A DNA stretch of 64,000 nt from Pseudomonadota bacterium (GCA_023387335.1 JAEWIF010000057.1:165765-229764), one strand, 5' to 3'. Shown: positions 1 to 8,774, numbered from the stretch's first letter. Translations and numbers: made by a program. The notes: generated by a model from the sequence alone, not told the origin.

Positions 1-2175
1 CAACGGCGCGCGCCAGCCCGAGTCGGCCATCGCCTTCGCTTCCGCGATCGCCACATACAAGAGCTCGTCCTTGTTCGGCACGATCAGGTCGCCGTCCAGC
101 AGGTAGCCGAGCTTGCGCGACTCGATCGCGCTGGTGCCCACCTTGGCCATCGCGGCGGCGGTGAAGCCCTCGGTCAGGAAGGGCAGCAGGTCCTTGTGCG
201 TGCTCTGCGCCATCGCCTCGGCCGCGCGGCGGGCGATGTAGGTGAGGCCGCCCGCGCCCGGCACCAGGCCGACGCCGACTTCCACCAGGCCGATGTAGCT
301 CTCCATCGCGGCGACGCGCCGCTGCGAATGGATGGCCAGCTCGCAGCCGCCGCCCAGCGCCATGCCGCGGATCGCCGAGACCACCGGAACCGACGCGTAA
401 CGCAGCCGCAGCATGGTCTGCTGCATGAAGCCTTCGGCGTCTTCCACCGCGGCGACCCCGACCGCGATGAAGGCGGGCAGCAGCGCCTGCAGGTCGGCGC
501 CCACCGAGAACGGCTCGTCGCCCGACCAGATCACCAGTCCCTGGAAGTCCTTCTCCGCGGTCTCGATCGCCTGCTGCAGGCCTTCGCAGACCTCGGGGCT
601 GATCGCGTGCATCTTGGTCTTGAGGCTGGCGATGAGCACTTCCTCGTCCAGCGTCCAGAGGCGGATGTTGCCGTCCTCGTGCAGCGTGCGGCCGGCGGTT
701 TCCCACTGCTGCGCGCCGCTGCCCAGCACGTCCTCGGGGAAGAACTGGCGGCGGTGCACCGGCAGCCAGCGGCGCGGCTCGAACTTCTTCGTGGTCGGGT
801 TCCACGAGCCCTCGGCCGTGTGCACGCCGCCCGCTTCGGCCACCGGGCCCTTGAACACCCACTCGGGCAGCGGCGCCTTCGACAGCGCCTCGCCCGAGTC
901 GATGTCTTCCTGGATCCACTGCGCGACCTGCAGCCAGCCGGCTTCCTGCCACAGCTCGAACGGGCCCTGCTTCATGCCGAAGCCCCAGCGCATCGCCAGG
1001 TCGACGTCGCGCGCGGTGTCGGCGATCGTCGCCAGGTGCACGGCGGCGTAGTGGAAGCTGTTGCGCAGGATCGACCAGAGGAAGCGCCCCTGCGGACCTT
1101 CGCTGTTGCGCAGCAGCTTGAGCCGCTCGGCCGCGGGCTTCTTGAGCATGCGGCCGTACACCTCGTCGGCCTTCTCGCCGCCGGCCACGTACTCGTGGCT
1201 CTCAGGGTCGAAGCGCAGCACCTCGCGGCCCACCTTCTTGTAGAAGCCCGCCTTGGTCTTCTGGCCCAGGTGGCCCATCTCCAGCAGCGTCTTCAGGACC
1301 GCGGGCGTGCCGAAGCTGCCGTAGAACGGATCGGTGTCTTCGCTCAGGTTGTCCTGCAGCGTCTTGATGACGTGGGCCATGGTGTCCAGGCCCACCACGT
1401 CGGCGGTGCGGAAGGTGCCGCTGGACGCGCGGCCCAGCTTCTTGCCGGTGAGGTCGTCCACCACGTCCCAGGTGAGGCCGAACTTCTCCACCTCGCGCAT
1501 GGTGGCCAGCATGCCGGCGATGCCCACGCGGTTGGCGATGAAATTGGGCGTGTCCTTGGCGCGCACCACGCCCTTGCCCAGGCCCGTGGTCACGAAGGTT
1601 TCGAGGTCGTCCAGGATCTCCGGCCGCGTCGCCGGCGTGGCGATCAGCTCCACCAGGACCATGTACCGCGGCGGATTGAAGAAGTGGATGCCGCAGAAGC
1701 GCGGCTTGATCGACTCGGGAAGCGCCTCGGACATCTTCGTGATGGAGAGGCCCGAGGTGTTGGACGCCACGATCGCGTGCTTCGCGACGTGCGGCGCGAT
1801 CTTCCTGTACAGATCGAGCTTCCAGTCCATGCGCTCGGCGATCGCCTCGATCACCAGGTCGCATTCGCCCAGCAGCGCCAAGTGCTCCTCGTAGTTGGCC
1901 TGCTGGATCAGCGCGGCATCGTCGGCCACGCCCAGCGGCGAGGGCTTGAGCTTCTTCAGCCCTTCGACGGCCTTGGCGACGACGCCGTTCTTCGGGCCGT
2001 CCTTGGCCGGCAGGTCGAACAGCACCACCGGCACCTTGACGTTGACGAGGTGGGCCGCGATCTGCGCGCCCATCACGCCGGCGCCGAGCACGGCGACCTT
2101 CCTCACCTGGAAACGGCTCTGCGCCTTCTGCTTGCCGGCATTGGCGGCGGCGCGATCGTCCTGGTCCTTGTACAT
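1..2175 (-). CDS. 3-hydroxyacyl-CoA dehydrogenase / enoyl-CoA hydratase (beta-oxidation), 3' end outside window
   Basis: Bifunctional beta-oxidation enzyme that hydrates trans-2-enoyl-CoA and oxidises the 3-hydroxyacyl-CoA with NAD. The reading frame is open from the ATG at 2175 to the left edge, giving 725 residues. Members of this family are about 800 residues, so the C-terminal end is missing. The dehydrogenase comes first, with the Rossmann motif GAGVMG at residues 31-36 and the conserved stretches NTSGLSI and HFFNPP. The crotonase-fold hydratase domain follows near the visible end (GGGCELAIHS, VPGAGG). This order is the reverse of E. coli FadB and matches the FadN-like type. It is the last visible gene of the operon starting at 5144. 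A thiolase often follows in such operons but would lie outside the window. Confidence 0.93.
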   Translation of the reverse strand, partial: MYKDQDDRAAANAGKQKAQSRFQVRKVAVLGAGVMGAQIAAHLVNVKVPVVLFDLPAKDGPKNGVVAKAVEGLKKLKPSPLGVADDAALIQQANYEEHLALLGECDLVIEAIAERMDWKLDLYRKIAPHVAKHAIVASNTSGLSITKMSEALPESIKPRFCGIHFFNPPRYMVLVELIATPATRPEILDDLETFVTTGLGKGVVRAKDTPNFIANRVGIAGMLATMREVEKFGLTWDVVDDLTGKKLGRASSGTFRTADVVGLDTMAHVIKTLQDNLSEDTDPFYGSFGTPAVLKTLLEMGHLGQKTKAGFYKKVGREVLRFDPESHEYVAGGEKADEVYGRMLKKPAAERLKLLRNSEGPQGRFLWSILRNSFHYAAVHLATIADTARDVDLAMRWGFGMKQGPFELWQEAGWLQVAQWIQEDIDSGEALSKAPLPEWVFKGPVAEAGGVHTAEGSWNPTTKKFEPRRWLPVHRRQFFPEDVLGSGAQQWETAGRTLHEDGNIRLWTLDEEVLIASLKTKMHAISPEVCEGLQQAIETAEKDFQGLVIWSGDEPFSVGADLQALLPAFIAVGVAAVEDAEGFMQQTMLRLRYASVPVVSAIRGMALGGGCELAIHSQRRVAAMESYIGLVEVGVGLVPGAGGLTYIARRAAEAMAQSTHKDLLPFLTEGFTAAAMAKVGTSAIESRKLGYLLDGDLIVPNKDELLYVAIAEAKAMADSGWRAPL

Positions 2176-2207
2176 GCAACTCTCCTAACTGTCGGTGGGG
2201 GCGGCGG

Positions 2208-2639
2208 CTACTGCACCCGCACCCAGGTCTGCGTGCGGCCGAACGGCCCGAAGGAGCCGCGCACTTCCAGCCGCTTGCCGCCCTCGATGGGCGTCAGGCG
2301 CAGCGTGTACTCGCGGCCGTTCTCGGGGTCGAGGATGCGGCCACCCTCCCACACGTCCTTGTCGGCCGCCTTGCGGGCGCCGCGGATGATCTCCAGCCCG
2401 TCGAGGGGCTGGCCCTTGCGCTCGTCGCGGCATTCCTCGCAGACGGCGTCGGCCTTCGAATCCCTGGCCAGGCGGCGCACGATGGCGCCGTTGACCACGC
2501 CGGCCGACTCGGTGATGCGGATCTCGGCCTTGGCCTCACCGCTCTTGTCGTCGACGTTGCGCCAGGTGCCCACGGGCGACACCTGCGCCATCGCGCCGCC
2601 GGCCGCGAGCAGGCTCGCGGCGAGGAAGGCGGCCTTCAA
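2208..2639 (-). CDS. DUF2147 family exported protein
   Basis: Small secreted protein of 143 residues with a cleavable signal peptide (LKAAFLAASLLAAGGAMA, cleavage before QVSP). The mature domain has the DUF2147 pattern: GTWRN near its start, an I-R-I-T segment, GLEIIRG, and a WEGGRILDPENGREY stretch. DUF2147 proteins fold as small beta-barrels of unknown function and are often found beside lipid genes. The only start that keeps the signal peptide is TTG at 2639, which overlaps the stop of the upstream acyl-CoA dehydrogenase as TTGA. This indicates translational coupling. Two cysteines in the CEEC motif could form a disulfide or bind metal, which is speculative. Confidence 0.82.
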   Translation of the reverse strand: MKAAFLAASLLAAGGAMAQVSPVGTWRNVDDKSGEAKAEIRITESAGVVNGAIVRRLARDSKADAVCEECRDERKGQPLDGLEIIRGARKAADKDVWEGGRILDPENGREYTLRLTPIEGGKRLEVRGSFGPFGRTQTWVRVQ

Positions 2640-4432
2640 GCCAGCGCCTCGTTGGTGTCGAGCAGCGAGCGTGCGCCGGCGCGGGCCGTGCGCATCAGCG
2701 TCGCGGTCTCGGGGAACAGGCGCGCGAAGTAGAAGCGCGCCGTCTGCAGCTTGGCCTTGTAGAAGGGATCGTGGTTGCCGGCCGCGATCTCGCGCAGCGC
2801 GACCTGCGCCATGCGCGCGAAGAAGTAGCCGAACACCAGATGGCCCAGCACGCGCAGGTAATCCACCGCGGCGGCACCGACCTCGTCGGGGTTCTGGAAT
2901 CCCTTGAAGCCGATCTCGGTGGTGAAGCGCGTGAGCTGATCGCCCAGCATCGCGATCGGGTTGATGAACTCGGCCATCTTCTCGTTGACGCCTTCCTCCT
3001 CGACCAACTGGGCGACCAGCTTGCCGAACTTCTTGAGCGTGGCGCCCTGGTTGCCCAGCACCTTGCGGCCCAGCAGGTCGAGCGACTGCACGGTGTTCGT
3101 GCCCTCGTAGATCATGTTGATGCGGTTGTCCCGCACGAACTGCTCCATGCCCCACTCGCGGATGAAGCCGTGGCCGCCGAACACCTGCAGGCAGGCGTTG
3201 GTGGCGATGTGGCCGTTGTCGGTGAGGAAGGCCTTGACGATGGGCGTGAGCAGGGCCACCAGCTCGGCGGCTTCCTTGCGCACCTTCTCGTCGGGGTGGC
3301 TCAGCTCGCGGTCGATCAGCAGCGCGCTGTACAGCGACAGGGCTCGGCCGCCCTCGGCGTAGGCCTTGGCGGTCAGCAGCATCTTGCGCACGTCGGGGTG
3401 CACGATGATCGGATCGGCCGGCTTGTCCTTGGCCTTGGGGCCGGACAGCGAGCGCATCTGGATGCGGTCCTTGGCGTAGGCCAGCGCGTTCTGGTAGGCC
3501 ACCTCGGTCAAGCCCAGCGACTGCATGCCCACGCCCAGGCGGGCGGCGTTCATCATCACGAACATGGCCTGCAGGCCCTTGTTCGGCTCGCCCACCAGGG
3601 TGCCGACCGCGCCTTCCAGCACGATCTGCGCGGTGGCGTTGCCGTGGATGCCCATCTTGTGCTCCAAGCCGCCGCAGTACAGGCCGTTGCGCGCGCCGAG
3701 CGAACCGTCGGCGTTCACCAGGAACTTGGGCACGATGAACAGGCTGATGCCCTTGCTGCCGGCCGGCGCGTCCGGCAGGCGCGCGAGCACCAGGTGCACG
3801 ATGTTGGAGACGAGGTCGTGCTCGCCGGCGGAGATGAAGATCTTGTTGCCGCTGATGCGGTAGGTGCCGTCGGCCTGCGGTTCGGCCTTGGTGCGCAGCA
3901 GGCCCAGGTCGGTGCCGCAGTGCGGCTCGGTCAGGCACATGGTGCCGGTCCACTCGCCGCTGGTCAGCTTCGGCAGGTACAGCTGCTTCTGCTCGGGCGT
4001 GCCGTGCTGGTGCAGCGCCTCGTAGGCGCCGTGCGTCAGGCCCGGGTACATGGTCCAGGCCTGGTTGGCCGAGTTGAGCATCTCGTAGAACGCCTGGTTC
4101 ACCACGATCGGCAGGCCCTGGCCGCCGTACTCGGGGTCGCCCGACAGCGCCGGCCAGCCGCCTTCCACGTACTTGGCGTAGGCCTCCTTGAAGCCCTTGG
4201 GCGTGGCGACCTCGTGCGTCTTCGGATCGAGCTTGCAGCCCTCCTGGTCGCCAATCTGGTTGAGCGGGAACGTCACTTCGCTCGCGAACTTGCCGCCCTC
4301 TTCCAGGATGGCGTTGATGGTGTCCACGTCGACCTCGGCATGCGGCGGCATGGCCTTGTACTCGTCGGCGACCTTGAACACTTCGTGCATCAGGAACTGC
4401 ATGTCGCGCAGGGGCGGGGTGTAGGTGGGCAT
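2636..4432 (-). CDS. Acyl-CoA dehydrogenase with C-terminal extension domain
   Basis: FAD-dependent acyl-CoA dehydrogenase of 598 residues that introduces the trans-2 double bond at the first step of beta-oxidation. Visible hallmarks are the flavin/substrate segment MCLTEPHCGTDLG, the helix FGGHGFIREWGMEQ, and the catalytic glutamate in IYEGTN. A C-terminal domain of roughly 130 residues follows, typical of the long bacterial type (acetyl-CoA dehydrogenase C-terminal-like) rather than the 380-residue mitochondrial type. The ATG lies 7 bases after the TetR gene stop, and the DUF2147 gene overlaps its own stop, so it is transcribed with both. Substrate chain length cannot be read from the sequence. 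Confidence 0.94.
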   Translation of the reverse strand: MPTYTPPLRDMQFLMHEVFKVADEYKAMPPHAEVDVDTINAILEEGGKFASEVTFPLNQIGDQEGCKLDPKTHEVATPKGFKEAYAKYVEGGWPALSGDPEYGGQGLPIVVNQAFYEMLNSANQAWTMYPGLTHGAYEALHQHGTPEQKQLYLPKLTSGEWTGTMCLTEPHCGTDLGLLRTKAEPQADGTYRISGNKIFISAGEHDLVSNIVHLVLARLPDAPAGSKGISLFIVPKFLVNADGSLGARNGLYCGGLEHKMGIHGNATAQIVLEGAVGTLVGEPNKGLQAMFVMMNAARLGVGMQSLGLTEVAYQNALAYAKDRIQMRSLSGPKAKDKPADPIIVHPDVRKMLLTAKAYAEGGRALSLYSALLIDRELSHPDEKVRKEAAELVALLTPIVKAFLTDNGHIATNACLQVFGGHGFIREWGMEQFVRDNRINMIYEGTNTVQSLDLLGRKVLGNQGATLKKFGKLVAQLVEEEGVNEKMAEFINPIAMLGDQLTRFTTEIGFKGFQNPDEVGAAAVDYLRVLGHLVFGYFFARMAQVALREIAAGNHDPFYKAKLQTARFYFARLFPETATLMRTARAGARSLLDTNEALA

Positions 4433-4439
4433 GTCCGGG

Positions 4440-5144
4440 TCACTCCTTGGTGGCGGTCTTGGGGTTGCGGTGGCGGGCGGCCGCCTTGATGGCGGCGCCC
4501 GGCTCGGCGCCGTAGCGCCGCAGGATGTTGTCGAAGCCGGTGTTCGCGCGGGCGATCGACCCCGGGCTCTTGAGGAAGCGCGCCTCGTAGTGCAGCGCCA
4601 GGATCAGGCCGTGGATCTCGAACAGCATCTGGTCCTCGTCCACGTCGGCGCGTAGGTGGCCCTCTTCCTTGGCCCCGGTGATGGATCGCTTCATGGCCGC
4701 GTGCCAGGCCTGCACCGAGCTGGCCAGCGCGTCGCGCACCGGGCCTGGGCGGTCGTCGAACTCGACCGCGCCGCTGATGTAGATGCAGCCCGAGTCGATC
4801 TCGACCGAGGTGCGCTGCATCCAGTTGGCGAACATGGCCCGCAGGCGCGGCAGCCCGCGCCCGGCCTGCAGCGCCGGGTAGAACACCTCTTCCTCGAAGC
4901 GCACGTGGTACTCGCGGATCACCGAGATTTGCAGTTCCTCGCGCGAGCCGAAGTGGGCGAACACGCCCGACTTGCTCATCTGCGTCACTTCGGCCAGCGC
5001 GCCGATGGACAGCCCCTCCAGCCCGATCTGCGTGGCCAGCCCGAGGGCGGCATCGATGATCGCGGCCTTGGTCTGCTGGCCCTTCTGCATGGCGCGGCCC
5101 TCGCGGGCGAGGCGCGATTTCAGCGGCAGGTCGGTGACGGACAT
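4440..5144 (-). CDS. TetR/AcrR family regulator of the beta-oxidation operon
   Basis: One-component repressor of 234 residues. The N-terminal helix-turn-helix is clear: IIDAALGLATQIGLEGLSIG, then LAEVTQMSKSGVFAHFGSRE. The C-terminal ligand domain is of the TetR_C type seen in regulators of fatty-acid genes. I chose the ATG at 5144 (MSVTD). A TTG at 5156 would add four residues but lies against the operator. The gene is the first of the operon whose second member starts 7 bases downstream, and the palindrome at 5158-5175 lies directly upstream. Autoregulation relieved by an acyl-CoA is therefore the simplest model (inference). Confidence 0.9.
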   Translation of the reverse strand: MSVTDLPLKSRLAREGRAMQKGQQTKAAIIDAALGLATQIGLEGLSIGALAEVTQMSKSGVFAHFGSREELQISVIREYHVRFEEEVFYPALQAGRGLPRLRAMFANWMQRTSVEIDSGCIYISGAVEFDDRPGPVRDALASSVQAWHAAMKRSITGAKEEGHLRADVDEDQMLFEIHGLILALHYEARFLKSPGSIARANTGFDNILRRYGAEPGAAIKAAARHRNPKTATKE

Positions 5145-5157
5145 GGCTGGGCTCAAA

Positions 5158-5175
5158 AGAACGAACGGTCGTTCT
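5158..5175. promoter_or_regulatory. TetR-type palindromic operator
   Basis: Perfect inverted repeat AGAACGA-ACGG-TCGTTCT: 7-base arms with a 4-base spacer, 13 bases upstream of the TetR regulator ATG. GAACG/CGTTC half-sites are typical of TetR regulators of fatty-acid degradation. It could control both the minus-strand beta-oxidation operon and leftward promoter activity near the lipoprotein gene. Binding is inferred from position and symmetry. Confidence 0.75.
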
Positions 5176-5363
5176 ATTTTGCAGGAAAAACGGGCAGGGG
5201 ATTTCGGCGCCCCTGATTTAGAGCCCGGGGCCTAGCGCGCCGCTTCCAGGCGGCGGACCTTCAGCACTGCTCGCGCGGCACCCACGCCTCCACCCTCGCG
5301 CGGTCGCCGGGCGGCCTTTCCTGCGGCGGCGACGTGTCATCAACGAACCCCTGGAGGAATTGC

Positions 5364-6353
5364 TTGAGTACCACTTCTCTTTTCAGATCGGCGGCGCTTT
5401 TTCGTGCCGTGGTGTTGTGCGGAGCCTTGAGCGCTTGCGGCGGCGGAGGCAGCAGCTCGTCAGCGACAGCACCTGCGGGGCCCCCCGGGACTCCGCCGCC
5501 GCCGGCCCTCGCCTACCTTCTCCAGACCGACAAAGTTGAGGTCTGCAAGATCGACAGCAGCGAGGTGCTGGTCAACTGCGTCGATGCGGGAGTCTCCGGA
5601 TTCGCGAACATGTATTCAATGACGGTCGCAGGGTCCCACGCCTACATTGCCGACGTAGGCAGCGGCGGCCTCGCCACGATCATTCACTGCAGCATTGGCG
5701 AGAACGGCACATTTTCCGACTGCGCACCCACCGGGCCAACAGACTTGGAGTCCCCCAACGGACTCGGGCTGGCCGTTCGCGGATCATTGCTCTACGTCGG
5801 CGTGGGTGACGGGATCAGCCCGGGGGGTGGAGGTCCTGCGCTGACTTACAGATGCGAGATCAAGGCCAACGGCTCACTTGATGCTTGTGTCGATGCGGGA
5901 TTTCCGGCCGATTCTCGCAGCGTCAACGACATCCGATTTGTTGATGGGACGGCCTATTTCGCCCACTTCTATGGCACCTACCTGTCGAAGTGCACGGTCG
6001 AAGCCGACGGTTCTTTCTCTTTGTGCGACAACGCGGGAGCCGAAGGGCTGACCGGTCCAATACAGGGGTTGGTCATCAGCGGCAAACACGTGTACATCGC
6101 GGATGCCGGTGCCGTGAAGGTTCTTCGCTGCGTCATCGCCGACGACGGCACGGTCAGCGGATGCGAAGACGCCGGCGCCACTGGCTTGATCAGTCCCACA
6201 CAGGTTGTCGTTCGAGGCTCCACCGTCTACATCACCGACGATGAATCTGCTGCCAGCTTGACCCGCTGTACCGCCAACAGCACCGGGCTCCTGACAGGCT
6301 GCACATCGATCTCTGCCGAGCGGAAAAGTCTTCAGGGCATGATCGTCCGATAG
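5364..6353 (+). CDS. Lipoprotein with six C-x10-C repeats (probable beta-propeller)
   Basis: Predicted outer-membrane or periplasmic lipoprotein of 329 residues. The start is TTG at 5364, five bases after a strong GGAGGA site. It gives a signal peptide ending in the lipobox LSAC, with lipidated Cys25 followed by a GGGGSSSS linker. An upstream in-frame GTG at 5334 has no such site. The mature part contains six copies of a module in which two cysteines are separated by exactly ten residues (for example CSIGENGTFSDC, CEIKANGSLDAC, CVIADDGTVSGC). Each copy is usually followed by an AG or TG and then a V-x-G-x-x-V/A-Y-I strand. The period of about 45-50 residues suggests a six-bladed propeller with one disulfide per blade. 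Function unknown. Codon use is less GC-biased than in the neighbours. Confidence 0.72.
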   Translation: MSTTSLFRSAALFRAVVLCGALSACGGGGSSSSATAPAGPPGTPPPPALAYLLQTDKVEVCKIDSSEVLVNCVDAGVSGFANMYSMTVAGSHAYIADVGSGGLATIIHCSIGENGTFSDCAPTGPTDLESPNGLGLAVRGSLLYVGVGDGISPGGGGPALTYRCEIKANGSLDACVDAGFPADSRSVNDIRFVDGTAYFAHFYGTYLSKCTVEADGSFSLCDNAGAEGLTGPIQGLVISGKHVYIADAGAVKVLRCVIADDGTVSGCEDAGATGLISPTQVVVRGSTVYITDDESAASLTRCTANSTGLLTGCTSISAERKSLQGMIVR

Positions 6354-6359
6354 CAGGTT

Positions 6360-6391
6360 CCGTGGCCGGCGGCAGGACCGTCCGGCCACGG
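6360..6391. terminator. Hairpin between convergent genes
   Basis: Perfect 10-base stem CCGTGGCCGG / CCGGCCACGG with a 12-base loop, lying between the lipoprotein stop and the end of the convergent FAH-family gene. It lacks a clear T-run, so it is a plausible but not classic intrinsic terminator serving either strand. Confidence 0.45.
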
Positions 6392-6414
6392 AGCAGTCCG
6401 GGAGGTCCTGACCC

Positions 6415-7263
6415 TCAGGCCTTGAACCCCACCACCTCCTGCCGCTGCTCCCCCAACCCCTGGATCCCCAGCGTCATCACGTCGCCCTTCTTCAGGTACT
6501 TCGGCGGCTTCATGCCCAGGCCGACGCCGGGCGGCGTGCCGGTGGTTATCACGTCGCCGGGCATCAGCGTCATGAACTGGCTGACGTAGCTCACCAGCGT
6601 GGCGCAGTTGAAGATCATCGTCTTCGTGTTGCCGGTCTGCATGCGCTGGCCGTTCACGTCCAGCCACATGTCCAGCCGCTGGACGTTCTCGATCTCGTCG
6701 CCCGTCACCAGCCAGGGGCCGATCGGGCCGAAGGTGTCGCAGCCCTTGCCCTTGTCCCACTGCGGACCGCGCTCCAGCTGGTACTCACGCTCGCTCACGT
6801 CGTTGACCAGCGTGAAGCCGGCCACGTACGACAGCGCGTCCTTCTTGGAGACGTAGCGCGCGCGGGTGCCGATGACGATGCCCAGCTCGACTTCCCAATC
6901 CGTCTTGACCGAGTTCTTCGGCAGCATCACCGGATCGTTCGGGCCCTGGATGCAGGACGTCGCCTTCATGAAGACGACGGGCTCGCTCGGGATCGGCACG
7001 CCCGATTCCGCCGCGTGGTCGGCGTAGTTCAGGCCGATGGCGATGAACTTGCCGACGCCGTTCACCGGGCAGCCCATGCGGGGCTTGCCGCGCACCAGCG
7101 GCAGCTTGGCCGGATTGGCCTTGCGGATGCGGGCCAGGGCCGCTTCGCCCAGCTGCGCGGGGCCGATGTCCGGCACCACGGCGCTCAGGTCGCGCAGCTT
7201 GCCTTCGTCGTCGATCAGGCCGGGTTTCTCGCGGCCGGGGTTGCCATAGCGGACCAGCTTCAT
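6415..7263 (-). CDS. Fumarylacetoacetate hydrolase family protein, probable 2,4-diketo-3-deoxy sugar acid hydrolase
   Basis: FAH-fold hydrolase of 282 residues, length typical for the family. Metal ligands are visible in WEVELGIVIG and in the downstream D-V-S-E-R-E segment. The C-terminal TGTPPGVGLGMKPPKYLK stretch is characteristic of the subgroup cleaving 2,4-diketo-3-deoxy-L-fuconate/rhamnonate or related acylpyruvates. In that pathway the enzyme splits the diketo acid into pyruvate and a hydroxy acid (lactate for deoxy sugars). It is the third gene of the minus operon after two SDR dehydrogenases, the first of which resembles 2-keto-3-deoxy-L-fuconate dehydrogenase. The start ATG at 7263 lies 32 bases after the SDR stop. 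The exact substrate is inferred from context. Ureidoglycolate lyase annotations are common for this family but fit this neighbourhood less well. Confidence 0.82.
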   Translation of the reverse strand: MKLVRYGNPGREKPGLIDDEGKLRDLSAVVPDIGPAQLGEAALARIRKANPAKLPLVRGKPRMGCPVNGVGKFIAIGLNYADHAAESGVPIPSEPVVFMKATSCIQGPNDPVMLPKNSVKTDWEVELGIVIGTRARYVSKKDALSYVAGFTLVNDVSEREYQLERGPQWDKGKGCDTFGPIGPWLVTGDEIENVQRLDMWLDVNGQRMQTGNTKTMIFNCATLVSYVSQFMTLMPGDVITTGTPPGVGLGMKPPKYLKKGDVMTLGIQGLGEQRQEVVGFKA

Positions 7264-7295
7264 GAAGTTTCTTCCTTTCGTTGGTGTCGTTGTGA

Positions 7296-8042
7296 TCAGT
7301 AGGTGGCGCGGCCGCCCGAGAGGTCGAACACCGCGCCGGTGGAGAACGAGCAGTCCTCGGTGCACAGCCACGCGACCAGCGCGGCCACTTCCTCGGGCAT
7401 GCCGAAGCGGCCCATCGGGATCTTGGACAGCATGAACTGGATGTGCTCGGGCGTCATCTGGTCGAAGATGGCCGTCTTCACCGCCGCCGGCGTGACGCAG
7501 TTGACCCGCACGTCCACGTCGGCCAGTTCCTTGCCCAGCGACTTGGTCAGCCCGATCACCGCCGCCTTGCTGGCGCTGTAGGCGCTGGCGTTCGGGTTGC
7601 CGTCCTTGCCGGCCACCGAGGCGATGTTGACGATGCGCCCGTACCCCTGCTGCCGCATGGTGGCCGACAGCTCTCGGCAGCACAGGAAGGTGCCGTGCAC
7701 GTTGACCTCGAACACCTGGCGCCAGGCGTCCGGCGGGTAGTCCCACAGCTTGGTGTTCGGCCCGGTGATGCCCGCGCAGTTGATCAGCGCATCGACGCGC
7801 GGCGACACCGACAACGTGCGCTTCACCGCCGCCTGCACCGACGCATGGTCCGAAACATCGCAGGCGACCGCCGTCGCCTTGGGCCCCAGCTTCTGCGCGG
7901 CCTGCTGCGCGCCGGCCTCGTCGCGGTCCCAGACCGAGACGCTGCCGCCCGACTGGATCAGGCGCTGCGCGATGGCGAAGCCCAGGCCCGTGGCGCCGCC
8001 GGTGACGACCGCGTGGCGCCCCTGGAAGTCGAGCTGGTTCAT
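7296..8042 (-). CDS. SDR family oxidoreductase (possible sugar 1-dehydrogenase)
   Basis: Classical short-chain dehydrogenase of 248 residues. It has the cofactor motif TGGATGLGFA near the N-terminus, NCAG in the middle, and the catalytic Ser and Tyr-x-x-x-Lys in IASVAGKDG and YSASK. Asp after beta-2 (VWDRD) suggests preference for NAD over NADP. Its ATG overlaps the stop of the upstream SDR (ATGA), so the two are translationally coupled. In non-phosphorylative L-fucose or L-rhamnose pathways an SDR of this kind oxidises the free sugar at C1. That assignment is inference from its neighbours. A second dehydrogenase acting on a keto-deoxy intermediate is the alternative. Confidence 0.85.
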   Translation of the reverse strand: MNQLDFQGRHAVVTGGATGLGFAIAQRLIQSGGSVSVWDRDEAGAQQAAQKLGPKATAVACDVSDHASVQAAVKRTLSVSPRVDALINCAGITGPNTKLWDYPPDAWRQVFEVNVHGTFLCCRELSATMRQQGYGRIVNIASVAGKDGNPNASAYSASKAAVIGLTKSLGKELADVDVRVNCVTPAAVKTAIFDQMTPEHIQFMLSKIPMGRFGMPEEVAALVAWLCTEDCSFSTGAVFDLSGGRATY

Positions 8043-8774
8043 ATCGTGATGCCTCCATCGGCCGCGTAGGCCTGGCCCGTGACGAACAACGATTCGTCGC
8101 TGGCCAGGAAGACCACCAGCGGCGCGATCTCGTGCGCCTGCGCCAGCCGGCCCATCGGCTGGCGCGCGATGAAGGCCTTGCGCGCCGCGACCGGGTCGGC
8201 ATTGGCGTTGATGCGGTCCTGCAGCGACGGCGTGTCGACCGTGCCCGGGCAGATCGCGTTGCAGCGGATGCCGTCGGCCACGTAGTCGGCGGCCACGCTC
8301 TTGGTGAGGCCGATCACCGCGGCCTTGGTCGTGCCGTAGATGAAGCGGTTGGGCAGGCCCTTGATGCTGCTGCACACGCTGGCCATGTTGATGATGCTGC
8401 CGCCGCCCTGCGCCAGCATCTTCGGCAGCGCCGCCTGGATGGACCAGAACTGCGCGCGCACGTTCAGGTTGAGCGCGAAGTTCCACTCCTCGTCGGTCGC
8501 CTGCTGGATGCTGCCGTTGTGCACGTAGCCGGCGCAGTTGAAGAGCACGTCGATCGCCGGCATCTCGCCGATCACGCGCGTGATGGATGACTTGTCGAGC
8601 ACGTCCAGCTGCACCGCACGGATGCGCTCGACGCCTTCGTAGGTCTTGAGCAGGGAGGCGTTGACGTCGGTGGCCCAGACCTGCGCGCCTTCGGCGGCGA
8701 GGGCCAGCGCGCTCGCGCGGCCGATGCCCTGGCCGGCGGCGGTGACGAGGGCGGTCTTGTTCTTCAGTCGCAAG
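8039..8774 (-). CDS. SDR family oxidoreductase, 2-keto-3-deoxy-L-fuconate dehydrogenase-like
   Basis: SDR of 244 residues resembling the group that includes 2-keto-3-deoxy-L-fuconate dehydrogenase and animal BDH2/DHRS6. Features are VTAAGQGIGRASALALA at the N-terminus, ATDVN for the NAD-binding Asp, a short deleted segment after beta-4, NMASVCSSIKGLPNRFIYGTTKAA carrying Ser/Tyr/Lys (split here by the active-site loop), and CPGTVDTPSL. No ATG is available. The TTG at 8774 is preceded by AAGGAG at a 7-base distance, so I take it as the start. First gene of the minus operon, divergent from the GntR gene. Predicted role: oxidation at C4 of a 2-keto-3-deoxy acid to the diketo acid cleaved by the FAH protein. 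Confidence 0.85.

Noticed and set aside
196..2907. Plus-strand open frame of about 900 codons opposite the hydroxyacyl-CoA dehydrogenase gene
   Set aside because: Low-complexity Arg/Ala/His-rich translation with no domain. It lies antisense to a clear enzyme and arises from high third-position GC, which removes stop codons.
6415..8202. Possible fusion of the FAH hydrolase with an upstream SDR in one open frame
   Set aside because: The upstream part is a shifted frame of the SDR gene. The true SDR lies in another frame with all motifs, and the hydrolase has its own ATG at 7263.
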